The notes below the pieces were generated by a model. It made no database searches, was not told where the DNA came from, and saw nothing but the letters and a program-made list of their open reading frames with translations. 64,000 nt of DNA from Mycobacterium yunnanensis. Lineage in GTDB: Bacteria > Actinomycetota > Actinomycetes > Mycobacteriales > Mycobacteriaceae. Below, one piece after another: positions 52,665 to 61,660 of the stretch. A program made the position numbers and the translations under genes. Each line of letters opens with the position of its first letter. Position 1 is the stretch's first letter. The stretch lies in contig NZ_JACKVK010000008.1 in assembly GCF_025823185.1 (NCBI RefSeq), positions 1,565-65,564 of the forward strand. Reading direction: 5' to 3'.

Positions 52665-53441
52665 ATGTGGAATCCCGACGTATACCTGGCCTTCGCCGAC
52701 CACCGCGGCCGTCCGTTCTACGAGCTGCTCTCGCGGGTGCGGGCCGAATCACCGCGCCGCGTCGTCGACCTCGGGTGCGGGCCGGGCAATCTGACGGTGA
52801 CGCTGGCGCAGCGCTGGCCGGACGCCGTCGTCGAGGCGGTCGACGGGTCTCCCGAGATGGTCGCCGCGGCCCGCGAGCGTGGCCTCGACGCCACGCTCGG
52901 CGATCTGGCGGCGTGGACGCCGAAGCCCGACACCGACGTCGTGGTGAGCAACGCCGCGCTGCAGTGGGTGCCGTCGCATCGAGACCTGTTGCGCCGCTGG
53001 GTCGACGCACTGCCCACGGGGGCATGGATCGCGGTGCAGGTCCCGGGAAACTTCGACGCGCCGTCGCACGCCGCCGTGCGGGAGCTGGCAAGCAGCCCGC
53101 AGTGGGTGGACGCGTTGGGCGACATACCGTTTCGCGTCGGGAAGGTGACCGACTCGGCCGTCGAGTACGCGGGCCTGCTGACCGACGCCGGAGGCGCCGT
53201 CGACGCGTGGGAGACCACCTACGTCCACGAGCTCACCGGTGAGCACCCGGTGCTGGACTGGATCACCGGCACGGCGTTGACCCCGGTCAAGGGCGCACTG
53301 GCAGAAGAGGATTGGCAACGCTTCCGCGCTGAGTTAATCCCCCGGCTGGCCGAGTCGTACCCGGCCCGACCCGACGGACGGACGTTCTTCCCGTTCCGCC
53401 GGGTCTTCGTCGTGGCGCAGGTCGGGTTAGGCGCCCGGTAG
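52665..53441 (+). CDS. tam: Trans-aconitate 2-methyltransferase
   Basis: 258 residues. [21 protein letters not shown] at the N-terminus, [13 protein letters not shown] (SAM motif I, about 33-45), [10 protein letters not shown] and the late [20 protein letters not shown] segment match M. tuberculosis Tam (Rv0294, 261 residues). It methylates trans-aconitate, removing an inhibitor of aconitase. The start at MWNPD matches the known homologue; an ATG four codons earlier is directly on the GAGGAGG. It converges with the F420-oxidoreductase gene with a 15-bp overlap. Confidence 0.9.
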   Translation: MWNPDVYLAFADHRGRPFYELLSRVRAESPRRVVDLGCGPGNLTVTLAQRWPDAVVEAVDGSPEMVAAARERGLDATLGDLAAWTPKPDTDVVVSNAALQWVPSHRDLLRRWVDALPTGAWIAVQVPGNFDAPSHAAVRELASSPQWVDALGDIPFRVGKVTDSAVEYAGLLTDAGGAVDAWETTYVHELTGEHPVLDWITGTALTPVKGALAEEDWQRFRAELIPRLAESYPARPDGRTFFPFRRVFVVAQVGLGAR

Positions 53442-54347
53442 CAGCGGCTTGACAGCCTCGCCGACCGCGGCGACGGCGCCCGGCGTGTAGTTCGGCATGT
53501 TGAACACGATGCCGTCGATGCCCGCGTCGAACACCTTGGTCTTGATCTGTTCGGCAATTGCCTCGGGGCTGCCGATTGCGGTGCGCTGCCGACTGCCTTC
53601 CGGCACGTCGTCGAGAGTGGCCTTCTCGTCGACGATCACCGAGATCAGCGTGCTGGTCTCCAGCGTGGCCGGGTCGCGGCCGGCCTCCTCGCAGCGCTCC
53701 CTGAGCACGTTGACCTTTCCGGGCAGGTCGTCGAACCCGGCGATGAGGTTCAGGTGATCGAAGTGCTTGACCGCCAACGGCATCGTCTTCTTCTCGCCGC
53801 TGCCGCCGATCATCAACGGGATGTGGTCGCGGTAGCGAGGCTCGGCCATGGCCTCCTGGGTCCGGTAGTACTGACCGGTGAAGGTCGGCCGTTCTCCCTT
53901 GAGCATCGGCAGGATGATCTCGAGCGCCTCGTTCAGCTTGTTGAAGCGGTCGGTGAAGGTGCCGAACTCGTATCCCAGCTGATCGTGCTCGAGCTCGAAC
54001 CAGCCGGCGCCCAGGCCCAGGATGGCGCGGCCCTGGCTGATCACGTCGAGCGTGGTGATGGCCTTGGCCAGCAGGGTGGGGTTGCGGTAGGTGTTGCCCG
54101 TGACGAGCGTGCCCAGTTGGACGGTCTCGGTGACCGTCGCCAGGGCCCCGAGCGCGGTGTAGGCCTCCAGCATCGGCTGGTCGGGCGTCCCGAGGCCGGG
54201 CAGCTGATAGAAGTGGTCCATCACGAACACGGTGTCGAAACCGGCGCCCTCGGCTTCCTTGGCCTGCTCGATCACGGTCGGAAAGAGCTGTTCAACACCG
54301 GTTCCGTAGGAGAAGTTCGGGATCTGATAGCCCAGTTTGATGGTCAT
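53427..54347 (-). CDS. LLM-class F420-dependent oxidoreductase
   Basis: 306 residues of the luciferase-like monooxygenase superfamily, F420-dependent branch. The barrel is seen in [55 protein letters not shown] and [13 protein letters not shown]. Substrate unknown; it would use coenzyme F420. It lies 67 bp downstream of cysNC on the same strand but is separated by a hairpin, and its end overlaps convergent tam by 15 bp. Confidence 0.85.
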   Translation of the reverse strand: MTIKLGYQIPNFSYGTGVEQLFPTVIEQAKEAEGAGFDTVFVMDHFYQLPGLGTPDQPMLEAYTALGALATVTETVQLGTLVTGNTYRNPTLLAKAITTLDVISQGRAILGLGAGWFELEHDQLGYEFGTFTDRFNKLNEALEIILPMLKGERPTFTGQYYRTQEAMAEPRYRDHIPLMIGGSGEKKTMPLAVKHFDHLNLIAGFDDLPGKVNVLRERCEEAGRDPATLETSTLISVIVDEKATLDDVPEGSRQRTAIGSPEAIAEQIKTKVFDAGIDGIVFNMPNYTPGAVAAVGEAVKPLLPGA

Positions 54348-54385
54348 GCGTCGACCTTAACCAGAGCGCGCCAGCCCGTGAACGA

Positions 54386-54406
54386 CGTTTCGCTGCGTGC
54401 GAAGCG
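54386..54406. terminator. Short hairpin after cysNC
   Basis: CGTTTCGC (54386-54393) pairs with GCGAAGCG (54399-54406) with one G-T pair and a 5-nt loop. It lies 8 bp after the cysNC stop and may end the sulfate-activation transcript before the F420-oxidoreductase gene. Confidence 0.4.
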
Positions 54407-54414
54407 GGAATAAA

Positions 54415-56292
54415 TCAGCCGCGATCGCGGGTGGCCCGCAGCACCTCGAGTACCTTGGCGACCAGCTCGTCGATGTCGGCGCCGGCGGTGTCCAGGACCA
54501 GGTCGGCGTTCTCCGGAGCCTCGTAGGGCGCGTCGACCCCGGTGAGTCCCTTCAGTTCGCCGGCCCGGGCCTTGGCATAGAGGCCCTTGGGATCGCGCTT
54601 CTCGCACTCCTCGACCGAGGTGCAGATGTACACCTCGATGAACGGCAGCTTCGCCGCATCGCTGAGCGCCCTGGCGGTCTCCCGGTCGGACTTCAACGGG
54701 GACACCAGCGACGCCAGCGCGACGACTCCTGCGTCGGCGAACAACCGCGTCAAATGTCCCACGCGCCTGATGTTCTCGGTACGGTCACCGGCGGTGAAGC
54801 CGAGATCGTCGGAGAGCCCGTGGCGGATGTTGTCGCCGTCGAGCAGGTAGGCGACGTCGCCCGCTTCGACCAGCGCACGCTCGACGGCCACCGCCAGGGT
54901 CGACTTGCCGGACGCCGGCAGGCCGGTGAACCAGATGGTGGCGCCGCGCTGACCGGTCGCGTTCCAGCGGTGGTCGCGGTCGAGTGACGAAGGATGCCAA
55001 CGAATGTCGTTGCGCGTCTGGGCGCCCGGCTTGACCTCGCGCGGCTCGACGATGGTGCCGGCGCCAATGGTCTCGTTGGACGTCTCGTCGATCAGAATGA
55101 ACGCGCCGCTGTCCCGGTTGTCGGAATAGGCGTCGGCAACCACCACGGAACTGGTGCGCAGGGTCACCGCGCCGATGTCGTTGATGGATAACTCGACCGG
55201 GTTGTCGAGCTCGTCGAGCGTCTCGGGATCCAGCCGCGTGTGCAGGGCCTGGACCGTCGCGCGGACGGTCTTGCTGGTCTGCTTGAGCGCTACCCGGTCG
55301 CCGGCCCGCAACGGGGTCTCGGTGAACCAGCACACCGTGGCGTCCAGCTCGCGAGCCAACACCGGCAGGGCGGCATCGTCGGCACCGCTGACGAACACGT
55401 CACCGCGGCCGACGTCGATGTCGTCGGCCAGCTCGATCGAAACCGACAGCGGCGCAACGGCGGTCGTACGGTCGTCGTCCAGAGTGTCGACGGCGGTGAC
55501 CGTCGAGCGGGTGCCCGCGGGCAGCGACACGATCGCGTCGCCGACGCTGACCGTACCGGCCGCCAGTCGCCCGGTGTAGCGCCGCCGCTCCTCGGCCGTC
55601 GGCCGCGACACCCACTGAATGGGGAGTCGCAGCTTGGCGGCTTCCGGCTGCGGGGCGGACAATTCGACGCCCTCCAGGTACTCGAGCAGCGTGGGCCCGG
55701 AATACCAGGGAGTGCTCTGCGAACGGTGCACGACGTTGTCGCCGTGCTTGGCGGCGATCGGGATGACGGTCAGTTCGGCGCCGCCAAGGCGCGCGGCCAT
55801 TCGCTGCAGCTCGCCGGCGACCTCGTCGAACCGGCCTTGGTCGAAGTCGACCAGGTCGATCTTGTTGATCGTCGCGACGAAGTGCTTGATGCCCAACAGC
55901 TTTGCGATCCTGGCGTGCCGCCGGGTCTGGCGCAGCACCCCCGCGCGGGCGTCGACGAGGAGGATCGCGACGTGGGCGTTGGACGCTCCGGTGAACATGT
56001 TGCGCGTGTAGCGCTCGTGGCCGGGGGTGTCGGCCAGGATGTAGCTGCGGGTGGCGGTGGAGAAGAAGCGATACGCCACGTCGATGGTGATGCCCTGCTC
56101 GCGCTCGGCCCGCAGCCCGTCCGACAGCGCGGCCAGGTCGGCGACCCCCTCGTCGTCGGTGACGGCTTCGAGGTGGTCCAGCGGCAAGCTGTCGGTGTCG
56201 TGCATGAGCCGGCCGATCAGGGTGCTCTTGCCGTCGTCGACGGATCCCGCGGTGGCGATGCGGAGCAGTTGCCGGGTGGTCGTCGTCGTCAT
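54415..56292 (-). CDS. cysNC: Sulfate adenylyltransferase GTPase subunit fused to APS kinase (CysNC)
   Basis: 625 residues. CysN GTPase part: P-loop GSVDDGKST (about 16), DTPGHERY, NKIDL; then a beta-barrel region. CysC part: a second P-loop GLPASGKST (about 459), DGDNIRHGLSDDLGF, IEVYICTSVEECEKRDPKGLY. CysN works with CysD to make APS from sulfate and ATP using GTP, and CysC phosphorylates APS to PAPS. The ATG at 56292 follows AGAGGA. It starts 31 bp after the cysD stop. PAPS is the donor required by the Stf0 sulfotransferase encoded upstream. Confidence 0.93.
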   Translation of the reverse strand: MTTTTTRQLLRIATAGSVDDGKSTLIGRLMHDTDSLPLDHLEAVTDDEGVADLAALSDGLRAEREQGITIDVAYRFFSTATRSYILADTPGHERYTRNMFTGASNAHVAILLVDARAGVLRQTRRHARIAKLLGIKHFVATINKIDLVDFDQGRFDEVAGELQRMAARLGGAELTVIPIAAKHGDNVVHRSQSTPWYSGPTLLEYLEGVELSAPQPEAAKLRLPIQWVSRPTAEERRRYTGRLAAGTVSVGDAIVSLPAGTRSTVTAVDTLDDDRTTAVAPLSVSIELADDIDVGRGDVFVSGADDAALPVLARELDATVCWFTETPLRAGDRVALKQTSKTVRATVQALHTRLDPETLDELDNPVELSINDIGAVTLRTSSVVVADAYSDNRDSGAFILIDETSNETIGAGTIVEPREVKPGAQTRNDIRWHPSSLDRDHRWNATGQRGATIWFTGLPASGKSTLAVAVERALVEAGDVAYLLDGDNIRHGLSDDLGFTAGDRTENIRRVGHLTRLFADAGVVALASLVSPLKSDRETARALSDAAKLPFIEVYICTSVEECEKRDPKGLYAKARAGELKGLTGVDAPYEAPENADLVLDTAGADIDELVAKVLEVLRATRDRG

Positions 56293-56323
56293 CAGTGTCC
56301 TCTGCTCTTCGCGCAAGCGCTCA

Positions 56324-57247
56324 TCAGAAGTACCCCTCGCGCTTTCGGTCTTCCATCGCCGCAACCGACGTACGGTCGTCGGCGCGGGTCTCGCCGCGCT
56401 CGGACACCGTCGCCGCGGAGATCTCGTCGATCACTCCGGCGATGTCGGTGGCGTGCGAGCGCACGGCACCGGTGATGGTGAGGTCGCCGACGGTGCGGTA
56501 GCGCACCCATTCGACGGCCGCGGTCTCGTCCTCGCGTGGCTGTACGTACTTCGACACCGCGAGCAGGATCCCGTCCCTGGCGACCACCTCGCGCTGGTGG
56601 GCGAAGTAGATCGACGGCAGCTCCAGGCCTTCCAGTTCGATGTAGCGCCAAATGTCGAGTTCGGTCCAGTTGCTCAGCGGGAACACCCGGACCTGCTCGC
56701 CCTTCTTGATGCGGCCGTTGTAGAGCGACCACGGCTCGGGACGCTGCGAGCGCGGATCCCACTGACCAAACTCGTCGCGGAAGCTCAGGATGCGTTCCTT
56801 GGCCCTGGCGCGTTCCTCGTCGCGGCGTGCCCCACCGAAGGCGGCGTCGAAGCCGCCGGCCTCGAGGGCGTCGAGCAGCGTGCGGGTCTGCAGACGGTTG
56901 CGGGACCCGGCGGGGCCGCCGACCTCCTGAACCCTGCCGCTGTCGATTGACTCCTGCACCGATCCGACGATCAACTTGTGGCCGTGCTCGGCGAGCCGGC
57001 GGTCGCGAAACTCGATGACCTCGTCGAAGTTGTGGCCGGTGTCGACGTGCAACACCGGGAACGGCAACGGAGAGGGCCGGAATGCCTTCTCCGCCAAGCG
57101 GAGCAGCACGATCGAGTCCTTACCGGCCGAGAACAGCAGCACCGGTCGTTGCAGTTCGGCCACCACCTCGCGGATGATGTGCACCGACTCGGCCTCGAGC
57201 AGGCGTAGCTCGTCGACGTGGGTGGCGTCGGGGGTGTGAACGGTCAT
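56324..57247 (-). CDS. cysD: Sulfate adenylyltransferase subunit 2 (CysD)
   Basis: 307 residues of the ATP-PPase sulfate-adenylyltransferase small subunit. [16 protein letters not shown] (P-loop-like SGGxDS form), [31 protein letters not shown] and [14 protein letters not shown] are the hallmark segments. It adenylates sulfate with its partner CysN. The ATG overlaps the stf0 stop (ATGA), coupling its translation to the sulfotransferase. GGGAGGG lies about 10 nt upstream. Confidence 0.92.
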   Translation of the reverse strand: MTVHTPDATHVDELRLLEAESVHIIREVVAELQRPVLLFSAGKDSIVLLRLAEKAFRPSPLPFPVLHVDTGHNFDEVIEFRDRRLAEHGHKLIVGSVQESIDSGRVQEVGGPAGSRNRLQTRTLLDALEAGGFDAAFGGARRDEERARAKERILSFRDEFGQWDPRSQRPEPWSLYNGRIKKGEQVRVFPLSNWTELDIWRYIELEGLELPSIYFAHQREVVARDGILLAVSKYVQPREDETAAVEWVRYRTVGDLTITGAVRSHATDIAGVIDEISAATVSERGETRADDRTSVAAMEDRKREGYF

Positions 57248-58044
57248 GTGGGCAGGCCCTCCCTCTCCGCATCTCTGCGATAGCGCTCGACCCAGTCGTC
57301 GGATCGCTGGTCGGCCTGGCGTTCGAGCACGGGCGCGGGGGCCAACCGCGGATCCAGCCCCAACGCCTCCAGCACGGTACCGACGACCTCCGTCAGATTG
57401 CGCCACAGCACCGGATACGAAACGTCGATCGGGGTGATCTGCTCCTCGGCGAACCAGGCTCGCCAGGCATCCTCCTGAGCGCGGAGCATCGTCACGACGT
57501 GCGCGATGGCGCCCGCGTGGTACTCGGCCCTGGCGTCACGGACGGGGTCGGGGCGCCCGCGCCACACCCGGGTCTGCACCGCGCGCCAGAACGACACCGC
57601 CTGGGACACGACGTCGGGCCGGTAGACGTGGACGAGCACCGGGTCGGAGCCGACGACGTCGCGAATGGCCGAGAGTAGGCCGGTGCCCGAGCGGTCGGGC
57701 AGTCCCTCGGCGCGTTGCATCAGCAGGGGGGTCTGGTTCCACATCAGCTTGCCGCCCCACACCCCGTTGGGTGTGCGCCCGACGGTGCGGATGTAGTCGC
57801 GCCAGATCTCCGGCGGGGCGAGATCGGGCTTGCCCTCGTCGAGCGGGTCGAGCAGACGCATGATCGAGTCGTCGCCGGTGTCGGCGAACCATTCCCGGGG
57901 CTGCGGCGACTGGCTGGTCGACGGCAAATACTGAAAGAACTCCTGCGGTTCGCCGGCGACACCCGTGGCCCGAAGCGACTCGACCAGAAGCGTGCTGCCG
58001 CTGCGCTGCGAGGCGAGCACCAGATATGCGGTCGGGGAGGGCAT
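57244..58044 (-). CDS. stf0: Trehalose 2-sulfotransferase Stf0
   Basis: 266 residues. It begins [21 protein letters not shown], with the PAPS 5'-phosphosulfate loop, and the [32 protein letters not shown] and VWRGRPDP segments match mycobacterial Stf0 almost residue for residue by recall. It sulfates trehalose at C2 with PAPS, the first step toward sulfolipids in M. tuberculosis. In other mycobacteria it is the Rv0295c equivalent, next to tam and a sulfatase, as here. The start at MPSPTAYL is preferred to an ATG 12 codons upstream. Confidence 0.93.
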   Translation of the reverse strand: MPSPTAYLVLASQRSGSTLLVESLRATGVAGEPQEFFQYLPSTSQSPQPREWFADTGDDSIMRLLDPLDEGKPDLAPPEIWRDYIRTVGRTPNGVWGGKLMWNQTPLLMQRAEGLPDRSGTGLLSAIRDVVGSDPVLVHVYRPDVVSQAVSFWRAVQTRVWRGRPDPVRDARAEYHAGAIAHVVTMLRAQEDAWRAWFAEEQITPIDVSYPVLWRNLTEVVGTVLEALGLDPRLAPAPVLERQADQRSDDWVERYRRDAEREGLPT

Positions 58045-58120
58045 GCGCGAGAGCCTAACCGCAGCGAAATCGCGTTGCATATTCGCCTACGGCAACGACT
58101 TCAACTCGTCACGAGCACAA

Positions 58121-59500
58121 CTATTGCGGCCGTCGGACGTCGTCGTCGATACCGCGTCCGGCGGCCAGTGCCGACCGGCTGGGCAGCGGATTTCCCTTGA
58201 TGAACCAATAGGTTTCGGTGTACCGGGCAGAGATGCGAGTTCCGGCGAACTCCGACGGTATGACGTCGTTGGTCTTCACCCGCCAGTCGTTGAGGAGCAT
58301 CGACAGCTCGTTTGCGATGGCCTCGGATTCGCTCGTCACGACGCCGGTCAGGAGGTTGTCGCGTTCGGTGGGATCGGTGCGCAGGTCGTAGAGCTCGCGA
58401 CTGGGTCGCGGTGCCGAACTCAGCGGTCCCACCACCTGGCCCGGAGCGCTCGCCTCGATGTCCAGCGGCAGATCGAGAAGTGGCCGGGTGGCGTAGTTCT
58501 CGATGTAGCTGTACTCGGTCGTCCTGATCGCGCGGATGGGATCGAAGGAGTCGTGGTAGGTCTTGGTCGTGTAGACCTCGGAGCGGACGGGTGTGGCGAC
58601 ATCGACGTCCGGGGCAACGTCGTCGAGCAGATGGCTCGCGTGGGACAACCCGTCGACGTCGTCGGGAGTCGGCACCCCGAGGAGTTCCAGCAGTGTCGGC
58701 ACCAGGTCCACGCCGCTGAACAGGCCGTCGTACACCCGGCCCGAAGCGCCGAACCGAGTCGGGGGCCGCACGATGGTCGCGATGCCGGTGCCCGCGTCGT
58801 AGAGCGTCGACTTGGCGCGGGGTAGGGCCGGACCGTGGTCGGTGAGGAACACCACCCATGTCGTGGCGTCGAGCCCGGTCTCGGCCAGAGTGTCGAGTAG
58901 TTGCCCCACTGCCGCGTCGGCGACGCTGATCGAGCCGTAGAAGTCGGCGAGGTCTTCCCGGACGCCGGGCAGATCGGGCAGGTAGTCGGGCAGCTCCAGG
59001 GCGTCGGCGTCGGCGGGTTCGTAGCGATCCCTCGGATAGGGCCGGTGGGTCTCGAAGAAGCCTGCGGTCAGCAGGAAGGGGGTCGACGGCCCCTGGCGGA
59101 GCCAGGCGGTGGCCTTCCTTACGACGTATTCGCAGTAGGAGTTGGACACGTCGTACTCGTCGAACCCGAGCCGGGCCGGAAACGACGTTTCGTGCTGCAT
59201 CCCGAAAAGCGCAGTGTGAAAGCCCGATTCGCTCAGCAGGTCCGGCAACGTGCGGACCCCCGCGCGATACTCCCAGCCGTGGTGCGCCAACCCCACCAGC
59301 CCGTTGCTCTGCGGGTAGCGGCCCGTGAAGAGCGATCCACGCGACGGCGAGCACAGGGGAGCGGTGGCGTGCGAGCGCGTGAAGAGGATTCCTTCGGCGG
59401 CGAGCTGGTCCAGCCTGGGACTGGACACGTCGTCGTGGCCGTAGGCGCCGAGATACCGACCGAGGTCGTGCCAGTGCACGAGGAGCACGTTGTCCGTCAT
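58121..59500 (-). CDS. Sulfatase (arylsulfatase family)
   Basis: 459 residues. The formylglycine signature C-x-P-x-R occurs as CSPSRGS near residue 50. Metal and substrate residues appear as NVLLVHWHDLG, GFFETHRPY, FLTDHGPALPRAKS and YDLRTDPTERDNLL. Such enzymes hydrolyse sulfate esters after cysteine-to-formylglycine conversion. It matches Rv0296c in size and location, and sits 76 bp upstream of stf0 on the same strand, putting sulfate removal and sulfate transfer together. The start at MTDNVLLVHW is preferred. Confidence 0.87.
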   Translation of the reverse strand: MTDNVLLVHWHDLGRYLGAYGHDDVSSPRLDQLAAEGILFTRSHATAPLCSPSRGSLFTGRYPQSNGLVGLAHHGWEYRAGVRTLPDLLSESGFHTALFGMQHETSFPARLGFDEYDVSNSYCEYVVRKATAWLRQGPSTPFLLTAGFFETHRPYPRDRYEPADADALELPDYLPDLPGVREDLADFYGSISVADAAVGQLLDTLAETGLDATTWVVFLTDHGPALPRAKSTLYDAGTGIATIVRPPTRFGASGRVYDGLFSGVDLVPTLLELLGVPTPDDVDGLSHASHLLDDVAPDVDVATPVRSEVYTTKTYHDSFDPIRAIRTTEYSYIENYATRPLLDLPLDIEASAPGQVVGPLSSAPRPSRELYDLRTDPTERDNLLTGVVTSESEAIANELSMLLNDWRVKTNDVIPSEFAGTRISARYTETYWFIKGNPLPSRSALAAGRGIDDDVRRPQ

Positions 59501-59569
59501 CGTTGATACACCGAACAGGTTCTCCGTCGAATCGGCAACCGTTGGGCTCGTCCAGACCGTGATGAGACG

Positions 59570-59764
59570 ATGTCGGCGAACTTTCGACGGGTGGTGCGAT
59601 GGGCCGTCGCCGGGGCGGCGGTGGGCGTGTTGGTCTTCTACTCTGCCACGGTGCCGGCAAACGCCGTCACGCACTCATTGCGACACCCCGTCACGCCGCG
59701 GCCTCGTCGTCGGGTGCGGGGTCGTTCTCCACCAGGAGTCGTTCGGGGTGGTGGAGGTAGTTGA
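59570..59764 (+). pseudogene. Truncated secreted-protein start running into the DUF222 gene
   Basis: An ATG frame beginning MSANFRRVVRWAVAGAAVG followed by VLVFYSATVPANA: basic residues, a hydrophobic core and an Ala-x-Ala end, the pattern of a signal peptide. After about 40 residues the frame enters sequence antisense to the 3' end of the DUF222/HNH gene and becomes Arg/Pro-rich before a stop at 59764. It looks like the 5' remnant of a secreted-protein gene cut off near 59690. Confidence 0.4.
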
Positions 59765-61067
59765 CGCGGGCTTGCCCGACGTCGAGTTCCGGCGGTGGGT
59801 TCCACTGCACGACCCCGTCTTGGAGTTGCACGGTCCAACCGTTTTCGGCCAGGCGATTGTCCCCGCCGCAGGCCAGGGTGACGTCGTCGACGTCGGTCAA
59901 CCCGTTCTTCGCCCAGCCCGTCATGTGATGCACCTGGGTGCCGTACCCGGGGACGCTGCATCCGGGTTTCGTGCAGCCCCGGTCGCGGGCATGCAGGACG
60001 ATCCGCTGCCCCACTGAGGCGAGGCGTTTGGTGCGGCCGAGGTAGAGGGCTTCGTTCGAATGCTTGTCGAACACCGCCAAGTAGTGGTGGGCGTGGGAGG
60101 CCATGCGGATCAGGTCAGCCATTGGCAACAGGGAACCACCACCGGTGACACCGCTGCCGGTTCCGTTCTCGAGGTCTTGCAGGGTGGTGGAGACGATGAC
60201 GGTGACGGGTAACCCGTTGTGCTGACCCAACTCACCAGAGGACAGCACCGACCGGCCTATTGCGATCACCGCGTCGTGGTTTCGTTGGGTCGCGGTGCGG
60301 TCGTCGGTGTCGATTTGTTCTTGGGTCGGTGTGCCGGAGGTGCGGGGTTCGTGGTCGGCGGGGTTGCACATCCCGGGGGCGGCGTACTTGGACAGGATCG
60401 GTTCGATCGTCGCGCGGGCTTCGGGGTCCAACAGTCCGGTGAAGGGGGTCATGCCGTCGGCCTGTTGCTTGCCCAGCCGGAAGTACCGCTTGCGGGCGCG
60501 TTCGACGTCGTCGGGTTTGGGGCCGTCCTGGTCGATGGCGGTCATGAGTTTCTTGGCTGTGTTGCTTAGTTCTTCTGGGCCGGTGCCGGACCCGATGTGC
60601 ACCAACGTCTTCTCCGAGAGTTCCCGGACTTCGGGGTCCACCCACGTCGGGAGTTTGTCCAGGAAGCCTCGGATCACCGACACGTGTTCGGGTCCCAGCG
60701 CCCCGTCGGCTTGAGCGCCGGCGGTCGGAGCCAACTTCGGCGCCAACGCCTGCCCGTTCATGGCCGTCCGCGGACCGAGATCTTCTGCCTCGTGGAGCCG
60801 TCGGCGGACTTCCTTGCTGGAGATGCGCAATCGTTGGGTGAGCACACTGCCCAACGATTTGGCGCCTAGTTCGGTGGGGGAGGCTTCGCGTTGCAGTCGG
60901 GCGATCATCCGGTGCCCGATTGTGGGCAGTTGCCAGGTGGCGGTCTCCAATTCGCCGAGCAGCTCGACCAGTTCGAGGTGGGTGAACTGGTCACAGTCCA
61001 GGGCGACGAGTTCGGCGACGGCAGCGCGGATCCCCGCGACTGCTGCGGTGACCCGATCCGAACTCAT
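59691..61067 (-). CDS. DUF222 / HNH endonuclease domain protein (13E12-type)
   Basis: 458 residues. The N-terminal DUF222 region (RVTAAVAGIRAAVAELVALD, LIARLQREAS-like helices) is followed by a C-terminal HNH nuclease: CTKPGCSVPGYGTQVHHMTGWA and VTLACGGDNRLAENGW. This is the REP13E12-like family of mycobacteria, repeated and mobile in M. tuberculosis. It may be a nuclease of a mobile element. The ATG is 6 nt after a TAGTGT -10 with a PafBC-type -35, so the mRNA is probably leaderless and DNA-damage induced. Confidence 0.88.
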   Translation of the reverse strand: MSSDRVTAAVAGIRAAVAELVALDCDQFTHLELVELLGELETATWQLPTIGHRMIARLQREASPTELGAKSLGSVLTQRLRISSKEVRRRLHEAEDLGPRTAMNGQALAPKLAPTAGAQADGALGPEHVSVIRGFLDKLPTWVDPEVRELSEKTLVHIGSGTGPEELSNTAKKLMTAIDQDGPKPDDVERARKRYFRLGKQQADGMTPFTGLLDPEARATIEPILSKYAAPGMCNPADHEPRTSGTPTQEQIDTDDRTATQRNHDAVIAIGRSVLSSGELGQHNGLPVTVIVSTTLQDLENGTGSGVTGGGSLLPMADLIRMASHAHHYLAVFDKHSNEALYLGRTKRLASVGQRIVLHARDRGCTKPGCSVPGYGTQVHHMTGWAKNGLTDVDDVTLACGGDNRLAENGWTVQLQDGVVQWNPPPELDVGQARVNYLHHPERLLVENDPAPDDEAAA

Positions 61068-61073
61068 ACTCGA

Positions 61074-61096
61074 ACACTAGTACGACCCACCGACAA
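61074..61096 (-). promoter_or_regulatory. PafBC-type DNA-damage promoter TTGTCGGTG-N8-TAGTGT
   Basis: On the minus strand, TTGTCGGTG (61088-61096), 8 bp, then TAGTGT (61074-61079), 6 nt before the DUF222 ATG. It matches the RecA-independent damage motif TTGTCRGTG-N8-TANNNT of mycobacteria at every fixed position. Confidence 0.75.
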
Positions 61097-61112
61097 GACA
61101 ATCGACGATGTG

Positions 61113-61140
61113 ACTACTGAAACCAATGTGGCACAGTAGT
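61113..61140. repeat. Inverted repeat ACTACTG-N14-CAGTAGT
   Basis: A perfect 7-14-7 inverted repeat followed by TTTT, in the 182-bp gap between the DUF222 and YchJ genes, 16 bp beyond the PafBC -35. It could be an operator, a weak plus-strand terminator or an element end. Its CAGTAGT core also occurs in the three direct repeats at 4288-4353. Confidence 0.4.
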
Positions 61141-61249
61141 TTTGGAGCCATGGCCAATTCGCTCAGAGGCGGGCACGTGCACCATCGGACGGAGAGCGCG
61201 GGGCGACGTTCAGCGCGCCGACGACGGGTCTTGAGGCAGTCTTGTCGTC

Positions 61250-61624
61250 ATGAGCGATCCCTTCGGAGGGCAGTGTCCCTGCGGCAGCGGCACCGTCTAT
61301 GAGGCGTGCTGCGGTCCCTTGCACCATGGCGAGCGTCAGGCGGCCACCGCCGAGGAACTGATGCGCTCGAGGTACGCCGCCTATGCCACGGGGCAGGCCG
61401 ACTACCTGTTCCGCACCTGGCATCCGCGGACGCGGCCAGCGACCGTCACCGTCGACCCGGAGGTGGTGTGGAGGGGGCTGACCATCGTCGACGTGGTCGC
61501 CGGCGGCAGCGACGACGAGTTCGGCGAGGTCGAGTTCACCGCCGCCTACGACGACGCCGTGATGCGCGAGCGCAGCACCTTCGAACGACGAAGCGGGCGT
61601 TGGGTATACGTCGACGGCGACTAG
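61250..61624 (+). CDS. YchJ family protein (UPF0225, SEC-C-motif)
   Basis: 124 residues. The N-terminus CPCGSGTVYEACCGPLHHG is the SEC-C zinc motif, and ELMRSRYAAYATGQADYLFRTWHPRTR then the YchJ beta-rich core follow. Length is normal for the family. Function unknown. The ATG follows GTCTTGTCGTC with no clear ribosome-binding site. It converges with the LpqN-type lipoprotein gene 36 bp later. Confidence 0.88.
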   Translation: MSDPFGGQCPCGSGTVYEACCGPLHHGERQAATAEELMRSRYAAYATGQADYLFRTWHPRTRPATVTVDPEVVWRGLTIVDVVAGGSDDEFGEVEFTAAYDDAVMRERSTFERRSGRWVYVDGD

Positions 61625-61660
61625 TCAGACCCGGTGTTCGAATACTGCCCGGCGCTCGCG

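Noticed and set aside
59570..61067. IS element or transposase around the DUF222 gene
   Set aside because: No transposase, terminal inverted repeats or target duplication could be seen; only the HNH gene and a possible junction are supportable.
61060..61085. LexA SOS box before the DUF222 gene
   Set aside because: Only a CGAAC half-site is present without the second half at the required spacing; the PafBC-type motif explains the region better.
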